Below are positions 50,242-58,908 of a stretch of 64,000 nt of DNA, one piece after another. The translations under genes and the position numbers were made by a program. Numbering within the stretch: the first letter of the stretch is position 1; each line of letters opens with the position of its first letter. The notes under the pieces were generated by a model. The model was not told the origin of the DNA. It worked only from the letters and a program-made list of their open reading frames with translations, and ran no database searches. Source of the stretch: Bacillota bacterium (GTDB lineage: Bacteria > Bacillota > UBA4882 > UBA8346); NCBI GenBank assembly GCA_023392595.1, contig JAEVYU010000016.1, forward strand, positions 1 to 64,000. The letters are read 5' to 3'.

Positions 50242-52515
50242 CTACAGGTTGACCTGAATAATGTCGCGGTCCATCCGGTCCATACACTCTCTTATCTTTG
50301 AGGCAAAAGTGGGATCCTGACCGGCACAGGCCGCTTTAATCTGCCGCAATATATCAATGCCTCGCCGGAAAGCTTGCACAATATCACCTTCCTGAATGGC
50401 GCTGTCCTTGATTAATTCGGCAAAAGTTGCTCCCTGACTCCAGCGATAGGCCAAATTGGAAAGACTAGGATGAAACACGGCATCCCGTTCATCAACCCCG
50501 TATCGGTAAACCAAATTCCGAATGATTGTTTTAATGGGTTTCTGATCAAATGGAATAACCTTGGGATAAAATTCACCCTTTCGCGGTTCATAGTCGATGG
50601 CTACGATTAAAGCATTGAGCTGATGGGGGTCCAGTTCATGGAATAACCCGCTGAAGTACAATTCAGTGATCAACAACTCCTGGGTATAGATTTGGGATGC
50701 AAATTCGCCCCTTGGCAGCAAGACCCCATCTTTCATATAATCCAGATCCTCTAAAATTTCGGTTTTCAAATGCAGGTCCTCGTAAAACCGACCGGTAATG
50801 ACAATCTTTGCGGTACGCTCCTGCAAGGATAAAACTCTTTGATTGAGTTCATGCCAGACTTGAATCTGTTCTTCACAATTTTTTCTTTGCTGGGGACTAC
50901 AATCACGGGGCAGCACCTGATCCAAATGTTCGCGCAAGTCACGAATCTCATTGGCAATGGATGTTCGGGCCCTTCCTTTTATAAATTTATAACGGCGTTG
51001 TTGCTTCTTAAGCTTCTGGCGTAATTTAATATAAACCAGCGGGCACTGTTCATTTTCCCGGTCACTGCAGAGATTGGCATTTAAATTATCCAATTTTTCG
51101 GTATGATTAGCCAGCAACTGTTCGGATTTTCGCTTGTCGTTTCGGGCTTGAAAGGTAGCAAAATTTTGATTCAAAATAACCTTGATGGAATTCTGGTCAT
51201 GATTACGGTTCAAATTCAAAACGGAATTATACGATAAATTGAATTGACTCTTTAATTCCTCAATTTCATTTTGGTTGGTGCTGGGGAATTCCTCTGCCCG
51301 AAGATTCTTCAGATCGCATAAAATATAGACGAAACCTTGAGAATCGATGCCGCGCCGTCCCGCCCGCCCTGCCATTTGGAAATATTCCAGATTGGTCATG
51401 GGCCGAAAAGTGACTCCGTCAAATTTAGAAGGACTGTCAAAACAAACCGTGCGGACCGGATAATTAATTCCTACGGCAAACGTCTCCGTAGCATACATTA
51501 CCCGAATCAGACCTTGCCCGAAAAGGGTTTCCACAATCTCCTTAATACCCGGCAAAAGTCCGGCGTGATGATAACCGATTCCTTTGGTTAATAACGACTT
51601 CGCCTGGAGGGCAGTCTTCATATTGGAGATCCCGTATTCGGCAATGAAACGGTCGCAAATCTCCTCCGCCCGGCTGGATTCGGCTTCAGTCAAAAAATTC
51701 TTATGATAACTGAGTTCTTGAGCTTTCAGTTCGCACATCTTACGGCTGAATACAAAATATAAACAAGGTAATCCCTTGTTTTTATTCACATATTTAATCA
51801 AATCAAGATGGGTGGTCTCCCATTCCCGGCGATCTTTAAAAAAAGGATAGGGCTGATCCTCCGCTTGATGCCTGTAATTGAGCACTGTTTTCAGGTCCGT
51901 TGCCCCTACATGTTTCTCGTAAACAAAATGCTCCAGGGGAACCGCCCGGTCTTTTTTTAAGATTACCGAGACGTGATGTTCCTTAATCTCACTGATCCAA
52001 GCCGCCAATTCATATACATTGGGAATCGTAGCGGATAATCCCAATAAACGCATTTCCTTGGGCATAAAAATAATGGATTCTTCCCAAACCGTACCTCGCT
52101 CTTCGTCGGACAAATAATGAATTTCATCGAAAATAATATGGGAAATGCCCTCAAGACGCTTTAAATCCTGATGAAGGATGTTGCGGAAAATTTCGGTTGT
52201 CATCAGGCAAATTTCAGCTTCCGAATTGATAACTACATCGCCGGTAACAATCCCAACCCGTTCGGCGCCATACAACGCCTTGAACTCTTTGAATTTCTGA
52301 TTGGAAAGGGCTTTAATCGGCGCAGTATAAATAATCCGGTCGCCTTTGGCAATTGCTTGATCAATTAAATAATCGGCAATGAGGGTCTTTCCAACCCCGG
52401 TAGGAGCAGAAACCAAAACTGAATTTCCCTTCATCAACTCCATTACGGCCTGCTGCTGAAAATCGTCTAAACGATAATCCCGATAATATTCGGGAATTGC
52501 TTCCGAAAACGCCAT
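50242..52515 (-). CDS. Ski2/Mtr4-like DEAD/DEAH-box RNA helicase with DSHCT domain
   Basis: 757 aa. Motif I SAPTGVGKT (~36-44), Ia TAPIKALSNQK, II FDEIHYLSD, III LLGLSATIP. The helicase C domain has YATETFAVGINYPVRT and QMAGRAGRRG. A helical segment with coiled coil follows. The C-terminal DSHCT-type region includes TQELLITELYFSGLFHELDP. The family unwinds RNA for exosome-type decay in eukaryotes and archaea. Bacterial versions are sporadic, and no partner nuclease is near. It starts at a good site (AGAGGAAA, ATG). Confidence 0.88.
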   Translation of the reverse strand: MAFSEAIPEYYRDYRLDDFQQQAVMELMKGNSVLVSAPTGVGKTLIADYLIDQAIAKGDRIIYTAPIKALSNQKFKEFKALYGAERVGIVTGDVVINSEAEICLMTTEIFRNILHQDLKRLEGISHIIFDEIHYLSDEERGTVWEESIIFMPKEMRLLGLSATIPNVYELAAWISEIKEHHVSVILKKDRAVPLEHFVYEKHVGATDLKTVLNYRHQAEDQPYPFFKDRREWETTHLDLIKYVNKNKGLPCLYFVFSRKMCELKAQELSYHKNFLTEAESSRAEEICDRFIAEYGISNMKTALQAKSLLTKGIGYHHAGLLPGIKEIVETLFGQGLIRVMYATETFAVGINYPVRTVCFDSPSKFDGVTFRPMTNLEYFQMAGRAGRRGIDSQGFVYILCDLKNLRAEEFPSTNQNEIEELKSQFNLSYNSVLNLNRNHDQNSIKVILNQNFATFQARNDKRKSEQLLANHTEKLDNLNANLCSDRENEQCPLVYIKLRQKLKKQQRRYKFIKGRARTSIANEIRDLREHLDQVLPRDCSPQQRKNCEEQIQVWHELNQRVLSLQERTAKIVITGRFYEDLHLKTEILEDLDYMKDGVLLPRGEFASQIYTQELLITELYFSGLFHELDPHQLNALIVAIDYEPRKGEFYPKVIPFDQKPIKTIIRNLVYRYGVDERDAVFHPSLSNLAYRWSQGATFAELIKDSAIQEGDIVQAFRRGIDILRQIKAACAGQDPTFASKIRECMDRMDRDIIQVNL

Positions 52516-52946
52516 TCAATTTCCTCTTCTCTGATTACTGGTTAAGAACACGTTTTTGGGGAAGAAACAAGTTTTAATTATATATTATGGTACGCCTTCA
52601 ATCAATTTCTTACACACCTTATATCCTTATCACGGGCAATCCCTAAAATAAGCCTGCCCAGCATTTTCCTTATTGATTCGGTATCTTAAAATAATTATCC
52701 TGCAACAATAAAAGAGGCTATCGAAAAAGTGCTTTTAATCAATAGGATATACAATATATAGTATCATAAATTATAGTTAACTATATGTTATATGCCTTCT
52801 CGATAAATTGACTTTTTGGACGGCCCCATTCCCGATTGGATTTGCTCAACCATTTTCAACATTCACTGCTATTCCGGATTTGCCCGTATTCAAGGAAAAA
52901 TTTCTCTTCCGCCGGGGACATTCGGGCAATGAATGGAATATTTACT
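52516..52946. other. Gene-free, AT-rich interval upstream of the helicase
   Basis: 431 bp between the helicase start and the threonine synthase stop. No plausible gene. The right half contains the MITE-like element described at 52714-52827; the left half shows nothing I can name beyond the expected helicase promoter. Confidence 0.5.
52714..52827. mobile_element. MITE-like element with terminal inverted repeats
   Basis: GAGGCTATCGAAAAAGT at the left and, reading from the right end inward, GGGGCCGTCCAAAAAGT match at 13 of 17 positions. The ends resemble GGGGCTGTCCAAAAAGT-type IS termini. The 114-bp interior is AT-rich, non-coding and contains its own inverted repeat (ATATAGT and ACTATAT). A non-autonomous miniature element is inferred. 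A target-site duplication was not found with confidence. Confidence 0.55.
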
Positions 52947-54446
52947 TCATTGGATTCCTAAAATCTTTTGGACTACTTTCCCCATTTCTTCTTTGGCGCA
53001 TCCTCCCGAATGACGAATATCTTTTTGGGCCAGATCTGCCAGGCTCCTTGGGATTTTAAATCCCGCCAAAGATTCAAGCTTTTCTAATAATGCAAACTCA
53101 TTAACCCCATTCACTTCTTCACCAAGAGCCTTTAAGACACTGGCATTGAATTTAAACGGACTCGCTGTAGAAGCAATAAGAACCGGAGTATTATCACCGC
53201 TTTCCCTAAGGTATTGCTCATGAACTTCCACTCCTACGGCAGTATGCGGATCAATAATCATTTTCTCCTCTTGGAAAACCTTGCCGATCTGGGCCAATGT
53301 TTGTGTTTCCGATGCATATCCACCGAAAAATCCTCCGTGAATTTTTTCGGCAGTAGAACCGTTTACTTGATAGCTGCCGCTGGTCTTCAGTTGATTCATC
53401 CAATCTTTCACCAGCCCGCTATCACCGTCGGAAAAATAATACAATAAGCGCTCCAGATTGCTGGAAATTAAAATATCCATCGATGGCGATATCGTAGTAA
53501 AAAACTTCCGGTTTCGATTATAGCATCCGGTTTTTATGAAGTCCGTCAACACATTGTTGGAATTTGAAGCGCATATTAATTTATGGATTGGCAAGCCCAT
53601 TTGTCCGGCGATGTATGCAGCCAAAATATTTCCAAAGTTGCCTGTTGGGACGGCAATGTTTACCTTATCTCCCATCCGAATTGCCTTTTTGCCGCAAAGG
53701 GCGTTATACCCGTAAAAATAATACACGATCTGGGGTGCCAGACGGCCCCAATTGATGGAGTTAGCGGAGGAAAAAGCCAAATTATTTTGAGAGAGTTTCC
53801 CTGCCAAAAGCGAATCCCCAAATATCTGTTTCACTCCACTTTGCGCATCATCAAAATTTCCACGTACCGACACTACATGAGTGTTATTCCCTTCCTGGGT
53901 TACCATTTGCAAACGTTGAATCTCGCTGACACCTTGCTCCGGAAAAAAAACAATAATTCGCGTGCCCGGTACGTTTTTAAATCCTTCTAAAGCAGCTTTA
54001 CCGGTATCGCCCGATGTTGCAACCAAGATTACTATTTCTTTTCGTTCACTTGAAAGTTCACTTGCCTTGGTCATTAAATGGGGCAGCAACTGCAACGCTA
54101 TATCCTTGAAAGCACAAGTCGGTCCATGCCAAAGATCCAATAAATATCTTTGACCACCCAGGGTTCGAATCGGAGTTACTTCGGGATGATCAAACTTTTC
54201 CGGACAACGGTAAGCTTCCTGTACCATTTTCCGAAGTTCACCGAGAGGATAATCATTTAGAAAACGGCTCAAAATCAGGGTCGCTAAGTCTTGGTAATTG
54301 TAATTCACCATGGATTGCATTTCTATCGATGTAAAGCGGGGGATAGATTCGGGAGTAAACAGACCGCCATCCCCGGCAATTCCCAATCGAATCGCTTCCG
54401 ACGCTTTGATAGATTCTCCCTTACCCCGTGTGCTAATATAATTCAT
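52947..54446 (-). CDS. thrC: Threonine synthase
   Basis: 499 aa, the size of the long (gamma-proteobacterial/yeast-type) ThrC. PLP-dependent: makes threonine from O-phosphohomoserine. PLP-Lys motif WHGPTCAFKDIALQL (~105-119), LVATSGDTGKAALEGF and AVPTGNFGNILAAYIAGQMG. AGGTGATG precedes the ATG. No other threonine-pathway gene is near. The downstream side runs into the gene-free interval with the MITE-like element. Confidence 0.95.
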   Translation of the reverse strand: MNYISTRGKGESIKASEAIRLGIAGDGGLFTPESIPRFTSIEMQSMVNYNYQDLATLILSRFLNDYPLGELRKMVQEAYRCPEKFDHPEVTPIRTLGGQRYLLDLWHGPTCAFKDIALQLLPHLMTKASELSSERKEIVILVATSGDTGKAALEGFKNVPGTRIIVFFPEQGVSEIQRLQMVTQEGNNTHVVSVRGNFDDAQSGVKQIFGDSLLAGKLSQNNLAFSSANSINWGRLAPQIVYYFYGYNALCGKKAIRMGDKVNIAVPTGNFGNILAAYIAGQMGLPIHKLICASNSNNVLTDFIKTGCYNRNRKFFTTISPSMDILISSNLERLLYYFSDGDSGLVKDWMNQLKTSGSYQVNGSTAEKIHGGFFGGYASETQTLAQIGKVFQEEKMIIDPHTAVGVEVHEQYLRESGDNTPVLIASTASPFKFNASVLKALGEEVNGVNEFALLEKLESLAGFKIPRSLADLAQKDIRHSGGCAKEEMGKVVQKILGIQ

Positions 54447-54556
54447 TTTGTCTCATCACCTAATCCTTTAATCTTTTCAATGAATTCGGCAATCCTTGCT
54501 CATTATACTATCATAACTTCAATGTTTATCCTAGCCCTTTTTGGTTCATTGATATA

Positions 54557-54595
54557 CAAAAACCTAAAAGCCGCCTTTCATCAGCGGCTTTTAGG
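54557..54595 (-). terminator. Rho-independent terminator of the lipoprotein gene
   Basis: CCTAAAAGCCGC and GCGGCTTTTAGG form a 12-bp stem with a 9-nt loop on the minus strand, followed by TTTTTG. It starts about 9 bp after the gene stop and closes the lipoprotein transcript. Confidence 0.85.
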
Positions 54596-54603
54596 GTCTA
54601 TGA

Positions 54604-55566
54604 TTATTTCCCGGAAAGGATATCGGTTTCTTTCGGTTCCGATTCACTGTCGTTTGAGGAGGGAAGATCCTCAGGCTTGGGATCACTTGTTTGATTGTCC
54701 GAAGGTTCCAGCCTTGTTAGATCGAACTCTCCAGTCGCTTCGGTAATAGCCAACTGTAGACTAAAGGGCAATAAATTCATCCTTAGTTGCTTGATTTTTT
54801 TATCGAGTCCCCTCGAATCAAAAAACTCGCTTAATTTTTCCCCTTCGTTCTTATGAAAAGCTCCATCCCCAGCGAGGTTAATAAAGAACAAATCTTTACC
54901 GTAGTTATTGAAACAGCCGTTTGAATCGGCATCTAAAATCATAAACTTGTACAACTTTTCGGTGTTTTCCATCACAACCTTGGTTTCTCCCTCGAGGAAA
55001 CTGGCGTTAAAGGCTGCCACATTTACATAATGCTCATGTTTTCTGGATTTAGCCTCGGTTGAAATAAAGAAATACAAGTTTTTCTCATAATCTTTAACGG
55101 CTCCCTTATAAGATATGCGAATGGGTATTGGAATCAATGAAATGGCCCTCATCACATTGTAACCAGATTCTCTCTGCCCGGATGTTTGAAAACTCTTCAC
55201 TGCCTCTTTTTTACTGATTTTATAATCTGAATTCTGATCAATATATAAATTATCCCAATAGCCCATGGCATTTTGAACAACCAAAAACCAAACTTTCTTA
55301 TCATTATTCCCCAGGCGGAAACTGCCAAATTTCACGTTGGAGAGCTGCTCATAATCAATTCCATCAATCTCCAAAAACTCGGGCTTCGAGTCGGTTAGTT
55401 CAGCGATATTTCCTAAAACCGGTATCTCCCCCGAACCTAGGTCGAAAATTGTCAATGTTTTAAGCTTCAACGAATAAATTCCTTCCACGGAAGCCGGTAA
55501 TTTTTGGTTACAACCTCCGATGAAGAACATGGATCCGATCATCACAAATATAAAAAATTTACCCAT
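54604..55566 (-). CDS. Lipoprotein with EF-hand-like loops
   Basis: 320 aa. Lipobox FFIGGC after a hydrophobic signal (MGKFFIFVMIGSM), so lipid attachment at Cys-19. Two Ca-binding-type loops occur: DQNSDYKISKKE and DADSNGCFNNYGKD, the latter also dockerin-like (DxDxNGxxN). The C terminus is acidic and Ser/Pro-rich (NQTSDPKPEDLPSSN). GGGGAGAG before the ATG. It is a surface protein likely to sense or bind calcium; its role is unknown. The gene ends with a strong terminator. Confidence 0.72.
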   Translation of the reverse strand: MGKFFIFVMIGSMFFIGGCNQKLPASVEGIYSLKLKTLTIFDLGSGEIPVLGNIAELTDSKPEFLEIDGIDYEQLSNVKFGSFRLGNNDKKVWFLVVQNAMGYWDNLYIDQNSDYKISKKEAVKSFQTSGQRESGYNVMRAISLIPIPIRISYKGAVKDYEKNLYFFISTEAKSRKHEHYVNVAAFNASFLEGETKVVMENTEKLYKFMILDADSNGCFNNYGKDLFFINLAGDGAFHKNEGEKLSEFFDSRGLDKKIKQLRMNLLPFSLQLAITEATGEFDLTRLEPSDNQTSDPKPEDLPSSNDSESEPKETDILSGK

Positions 55567-55613
55567 TTCGCTCTCCCCATTTGTTTAATTTTCGGCTCGA
55601 GTCTGTTCTCAAT

Positions 55614-56078
55614 TTAGAGATCGGTTGATATCCCTTCAAGCAGCTCTTGAAAAATTTGACATGAATAATGCAAACTAGCCTCATTTTTATGACGAATTCG
55701 GACCCCTTGCGTTACAAAAAAATCAGTGGAATTATTTTTGCAAACCTCTTCGATTTCTACTTCAATGACGGCCAGATTTCTATCTGCCTCCATGGTCTCC
55801 TTTACAAGCTTTGCCTTACCTTTCAATCTTACTGCAATATCGCCTTCTTCAAGTAGCGCTAGAGCCACATCTCTTATCTGGTTTATATTTTGTAATGTTT
55901 GATGAAACTTCGATATTGCGACACGAAGATGTTTATTGTCTTGAACGGTAATAAAATGAAATGGAGCGGTATGCGGCCTACAATCCGCATCAATGGAGGC
56001 AATGATAACCGTGCTATTCCGTTTTTTAAACAAATCACTCAACGTTTCATTTAGCTCTGTTCCCAGTGAGCGTGCCAA
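55614..56078 (-). CDS. PNPOx-like (split-barrel flavin) protein
   Basis: 154 aa. Begins ARSLGTELNETLSDLFKKRN; then ASIDADCRPHTAPFHFITV, typical of the N-terminal half of pyridoxamine-phosphate-oxidase-like barrels, and RVAISKFHQTLQNINQIRDV, where flavin phosphate would bind. The frame opens at a GTG (56087), but GGGGTGG lies five bases before a TTG at 56078, which I prefer. Such small members bind FMN, heme or F420, or have no known ligand. It is 48 bp from the lipoprotein gene and may share its transcript. Confidence 0.72.
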   Translation of the reverse strand: MARSLGTELNETLSDLFKKRNSTVIIASIDADCRPHTAPFHFITVQDNKHLRVAISKFHQTLQNINQIRDVALALLEEGDIAVRLKGKAKLVKETMEADRNLAVIEVEIEEVCKNNSTDFFVTQGVRIRHKNEASLHYSCQIFQELLEGISTDL

Positions 56079-56087
56079 TTTCTCCAC

Positions 56088-56381
56088 CCCTTTTAGTCCA
56101 AAATTCCAATAACTTCATTCAAAATCCAGCCGACTAACGATCCTCAACAATGAAAATTGGGACCTGCCCAATCGATAACCATTAAGTTTCAATTTTCATT
56201 TTATGTTCAAGCGAAAGTCCGTTAGACTGGCTTTCGTAGAAAAAACATGAAAAATATGCAAAGCCTAAAAATCTCCTCGTAGGACGATGTCTACTTTTCA
56301 TAATAAACTATGGAGGGAGGAAAAAAATTAGAACCCGAGAGAAAAGGCTAAGCAATCTGAGGTTTTACAATTAAGCGGTAT
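56088..56381. other. Gene-free interval with a hairpin upstream of the PNPOx-like gene
   Basis: 294 bp. CGAAAG and CTTTCG (about 56214-56239) form a hairpin. A plus-strand GGAGGGAGG (about 56312) has no start codon at a usable distance. No RNA family was recognised; GCAAAGCC alone is too little to call a cyclic-di-GMP riboswitch. Confidence 0.3.
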
Positions 56382-56657
56382 TTAAATTTTGCCGCCAATT
56401 CCTTCTTTGATAAGGTAAGAGTGAACCAATTCTTCTAAAATCTGATCTCTTTCCAGCCTTTTAATTAACACCCGGGCATTGCGGTGGCTCGTGATATAAG
56501 CAGGATCTCCTGATAAAAGATATCCTACGATTTGATCCAAAGGATCATAGCCTTTTTCTTGCAAGGCAAGGCAAACCTCTCTTAATACTAGAGCAACTTC
56601 CGACAGATTTTCATCGGTAGCTGAAAAACGTCTAGTCACTTCGGTTGATTCCGTCAT
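56382..56657 (-). CDS. ireB: IreB family regulatory phosphoprotein (UPF0297, YrzL-like)
   Basis: 91 aa from the ATG at 56657, five bases after GAGGTGG. The longer frame overlaps the next gene and is not used. GYDPLDQIVGYLLSGDPAYI and RLERDQILEELVHSYLIKE match the family core. The Enterococcus faecalis member is phosphorylated on Thr by the PASTA kinase IreK and dampens cephalosporin resistance. Thr residues near the N terminus here (MTESTEVTRRF) could be targets. The kinase and its phosphatase are encoded about 2.3-4.7 kb upstream on the same strand. Gene symbol follows the characterised homologue. Confidence 0.92.
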   Translation of the reverse strand: MTESTEVTRRFSATDENLSEVALVLREVCLALQEKGYDPLDQIVGYLLSGDPAYITSHRNARVLIKRLERDQILEELVHSYLIKEGIGGKI

Positions 56658-56715
56658 ACATTCCACCTCTTTAGGAAAGTATACCCAAAAAATAGTAAAA
56701 TTACTAACCAATAGG

Positions 56716-57222
56716 TTAACTTCGAATTTCATCCTTGCGCAAAGCCAGATTGATATCAACGCTTCCAAATGGAGTTTGAATCGGAATTGCCAGCGCAGTA
56801 TGGATATGTTTCAGAAAATCCGGTATCACGCCACCCATAATAAATAAAGGAGGAGTTATATTGCAATGATACCCCACCAGTGATAAATTTGTACTGGCCG
56901 TACCTACAATAATGTTCTTTAACTCACAAATTGCGCTTTCACCCATTTTGTCGATTTCTTTTACCTCAGTCATCAACATTTGCGAAATAATGCCGGTGGC
57001 TGTTTTTTCATCCATACCACAAATGACTTGGCCCTGTAAATCACCAAGTACACCCACCAAAACACAAACCGGATATTTTTGAAGCGGTTCATCGACAAAA
57101 AACGGTTTGCCGGATTCAACATGCGGACTTAACATAGTTTCAATAACCGTATAAGCAGCTTTTACAAATGAATCAATATGATCAAACGACAGTGATATTA
57201 CCCCCTTTAAATGATTTCTCAA
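56716..57222 (-). CDS. CheX-like (CheC family) protein
   Basis: 168 aa as drawn. The CheC/CheX phosphatase motif ESAICELKNIIVG (~100) has the Glu-x-x-Asn pair. CheX dephosphorylates CheY in chemotaxis, but no chemotaxis gene is here, so it may act on another receiver or only bind. Start is uncertain: the TTG at 57222 has no ribosome site, whereas AAAGGGGGT sits seven bases before a CTG at 57192. The gene ends 58 bp before ireB and begins 79 bp after rpe on the same strand. Confidence 0.7.
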   Translation of the reverse strand: MRNHLKGVISLSFDHIDSFVKAAYTVIETMLSPHVESGKPFFVDEPLQKYPVCVLVGVLGDLQGQVICGMDEKTATGIISQMLMTEVKEIDKMGESAICELKNIIVGTASTNLSLVGYHCNITPPLFIMGGVIPDFLKHIHTALAIPIQTPFGSVDINLALRKDEIRS

Positions 57223-57300
57223 CTACTTGGTGTTGGCCCATTTGCTCGAACCGTTAACTTTCGTTAGCGTAACAAACTCAGCTTTCAATATAGTTGAGTC

Positions 57301-57942
57301 TTATAAATTTTTTAACCTTTCAATAACGGCCTCAGGATCGGGATCATGATAGATCAATGTTCCGGCAACAATGATATCGGCCCCCGCAGTAATTAAAGTT
57401 TTTGCATTATCCCAAGTCACTCCGCCATCCACTTCAATTTTACAATCATACCCAGAGCTATCAATCATTTTTCGCAAAGATTTTATTTTGGGAATCACTT
57501 CCGGGATTAATTTTTGACCGCCAAAACCCGGATTTACCGTCATTAATAATACCAAATCAAGAAAAGGTAAAAGATACGGCAAACAATCAAGTGGCGTGGC
57601 CGGATTGAAAACTAAGCCAGCCTGACAACCATATTCTTTAATTTGCTGTATTAACCGATGCAAATGGTTACTGGCTTCGGCATGGACGATAATCCGGTTA
57701 CTGCCCTCTTTAGCATAAAGCGGGACGAAAAATTCAGGATTTTCCACCATCAAATGGGATTCAATCGGTAAATTGGTTATTTTCCGTATTGTTGATACAA
57801 ACATGGGTCCAAAAGTCATATTGGGTACAAAATGGCCGTCCATGATGTCCAAATGGATCCAGTCCGCTTTGCGAATTTTTTCTACAGATTCTCCAAGATT
57901 TGCGAGATTCGAGTTTAAAATGGACGGTGCTAATTCAATCAT
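57301..57942 (-). CDS. rpe: Ribulose-phosphate 3-epimerase
   Basis: 213 aa, normal length for this TIM barrel. It interconverts ribulose 5-phosphate and xylulose 5-phosphate. IHLDIMDGHFVPNMTFG carries the first catalytic Asp and metal His. VLLMTVNPGFGGQ and IEVDGGV complete the site. AGGAG lies seven bases before the ATG. It starts 11 bp after rsgA, as in Bacillus (cpgA-rpe), so the operon is conserved. Confidence 0.95.
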   Translation of the reverse strand: MIELAPSILNSNLANLGESVEKIRKADWIHLDIMDGHFVPNMTFGPMFVSTIRKITNLPIESHLMVENPEFFVPLYAKEGSNRIIVHAEASNHLHRLIQQIKEYGCQAGLVFNPATPLDCLPYLLPFLDLVLLMTVNPGFGGQKLIPEVIPKIKSLRKMIDSSGYDCKIEVDGGVTWDNAKTLITAGADIIVAGTLIYHDPDPEAVIERLKNL

Positions 57943-57953
57943 CAGAGATGCTC

Positions 57954-58835
57954 CTAACGGTAACGATTATCCCATAATTTCTTGATTTCCTGAAGTAATT
58001 CAATATATATTTGATAACGTAGTTCTGAAATATTCCCTGCCGCAACAGCCTGCTTAACTTGACAACCCGGTTCATTCAAATGAATGCAGGTATTAAATTT
58101 ACATTTCCTTTGATAATCCCGAAAATCCGGAAAATGCTCCGCCAATTCCTCAGGTCTTATCTCATTTAAATCAATCTGTGAAAAACCGGGTGTATCAGCA
58201 ATATAACTGGTCTGATTCATCCTGAGTAACTGAACTTCCCGGGTCGTATGTTTTCCACGGCTGATTTTTTCACTAAGAGTACCGGTTCTCAGCATGAATC
58301 CAGGAGCCACCATATTGACCAAAGCAGTCTTACCCACTCCCGAAGGGCCGGCGAAAACGGTAATTTTACCCCGAAGGGCCTTACTCAAAGTCCGCTTCCC
58401 CGAATGCGTAAGAACGCTGGTACAGATTACCTGATAACCAAAACCGCGGTAAGTCTCAGCCAAACCCTTCATCTTCGCTTTACTTACCAAGTCAGATTTA
58501 TTAAAAACAATCAGATGTGGGATTCCACTAGCTGAAGCCAAAACCAAAAACTTAGCAATCAGGACATCGCTAGGATCCGGGTTTTGATGGGCGAAAATCA
58601 ATACTATACAATTGATATTGGCAATATAAGGGCGTTTTAAGACGGACTCACGCGGTAATATTCCAGTGATAACGCCCTTATCCGTACAAATATACTCGAC
58701 TTTATCCCCTACAAGTAAATTATCAAAAGATAATTTTAATTTACCCCGTATTGAACATTCAATAGGCTGCCCGCCTTCTACAGGTTCCACATAATAGAAA
58801 CCGGCAATAGCCCGTACCACTCTTCCGATTGCCAC
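57954..58835 (-). CDS. rsgA: Ribosome small-subunit GTPase RsgA
   Basis: 293 aa, GTG start with GAGGG upstream. N-terminal OB fold, circularly permuted GTPase: NKSDL (~116), GPSGVGKTALVN (~172), DTPGF after it. C-terminal zinc motif KCKFNTCIHLNEPGC (Cys-x4-Cys-x-His-x5-Cys). It helps mature the 30S subunit. It is next to the PASTA kinase gene, as in Bacillus, where RsgA (CpgA) is a PrkC target. Confidence 0.95.
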   Translation of the reverse strand: MAIGRVVRAIAGFYYVEPVEGGQPIECSIRGKLKLSFDNLLVGDKVEYICTDKGVITGILPRESVLKRPYIANINCIVLIFAHQNPDPSDVLIAKFLVLASASGIPHLIVFNKSDLVSKAKMKGLAETYRGFGYQVICTSVLTHSGKRTLSKALRGKITVFAGPSGVGKTALVNMVAPGFMLRTGTLSEKISRGKHTTREVQLLRMNQTSYIADTPGFSQIDLNEIRPEELAEHFPDFRDYQRKCKFNTCIHLNEPGCQVKQAVAAGNISELRYQIYIELLQEIKKLWDNRYR

Positions 58836-58908
58836 ACCGACTGCCCTCGCTTTTATAGATTATTCCAAACGTAAGCATGAATATTTTCCATTATTTTATG
58901 CTTACCAA

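Noticed and set aside
56250..56300. GCAAAGCC near a hairpin, as in cyclic-di-GMP riboswitches
   Set aside because: The GGCAAACC and second stem of that riboswitch are missing and no gene follows in the right direction.
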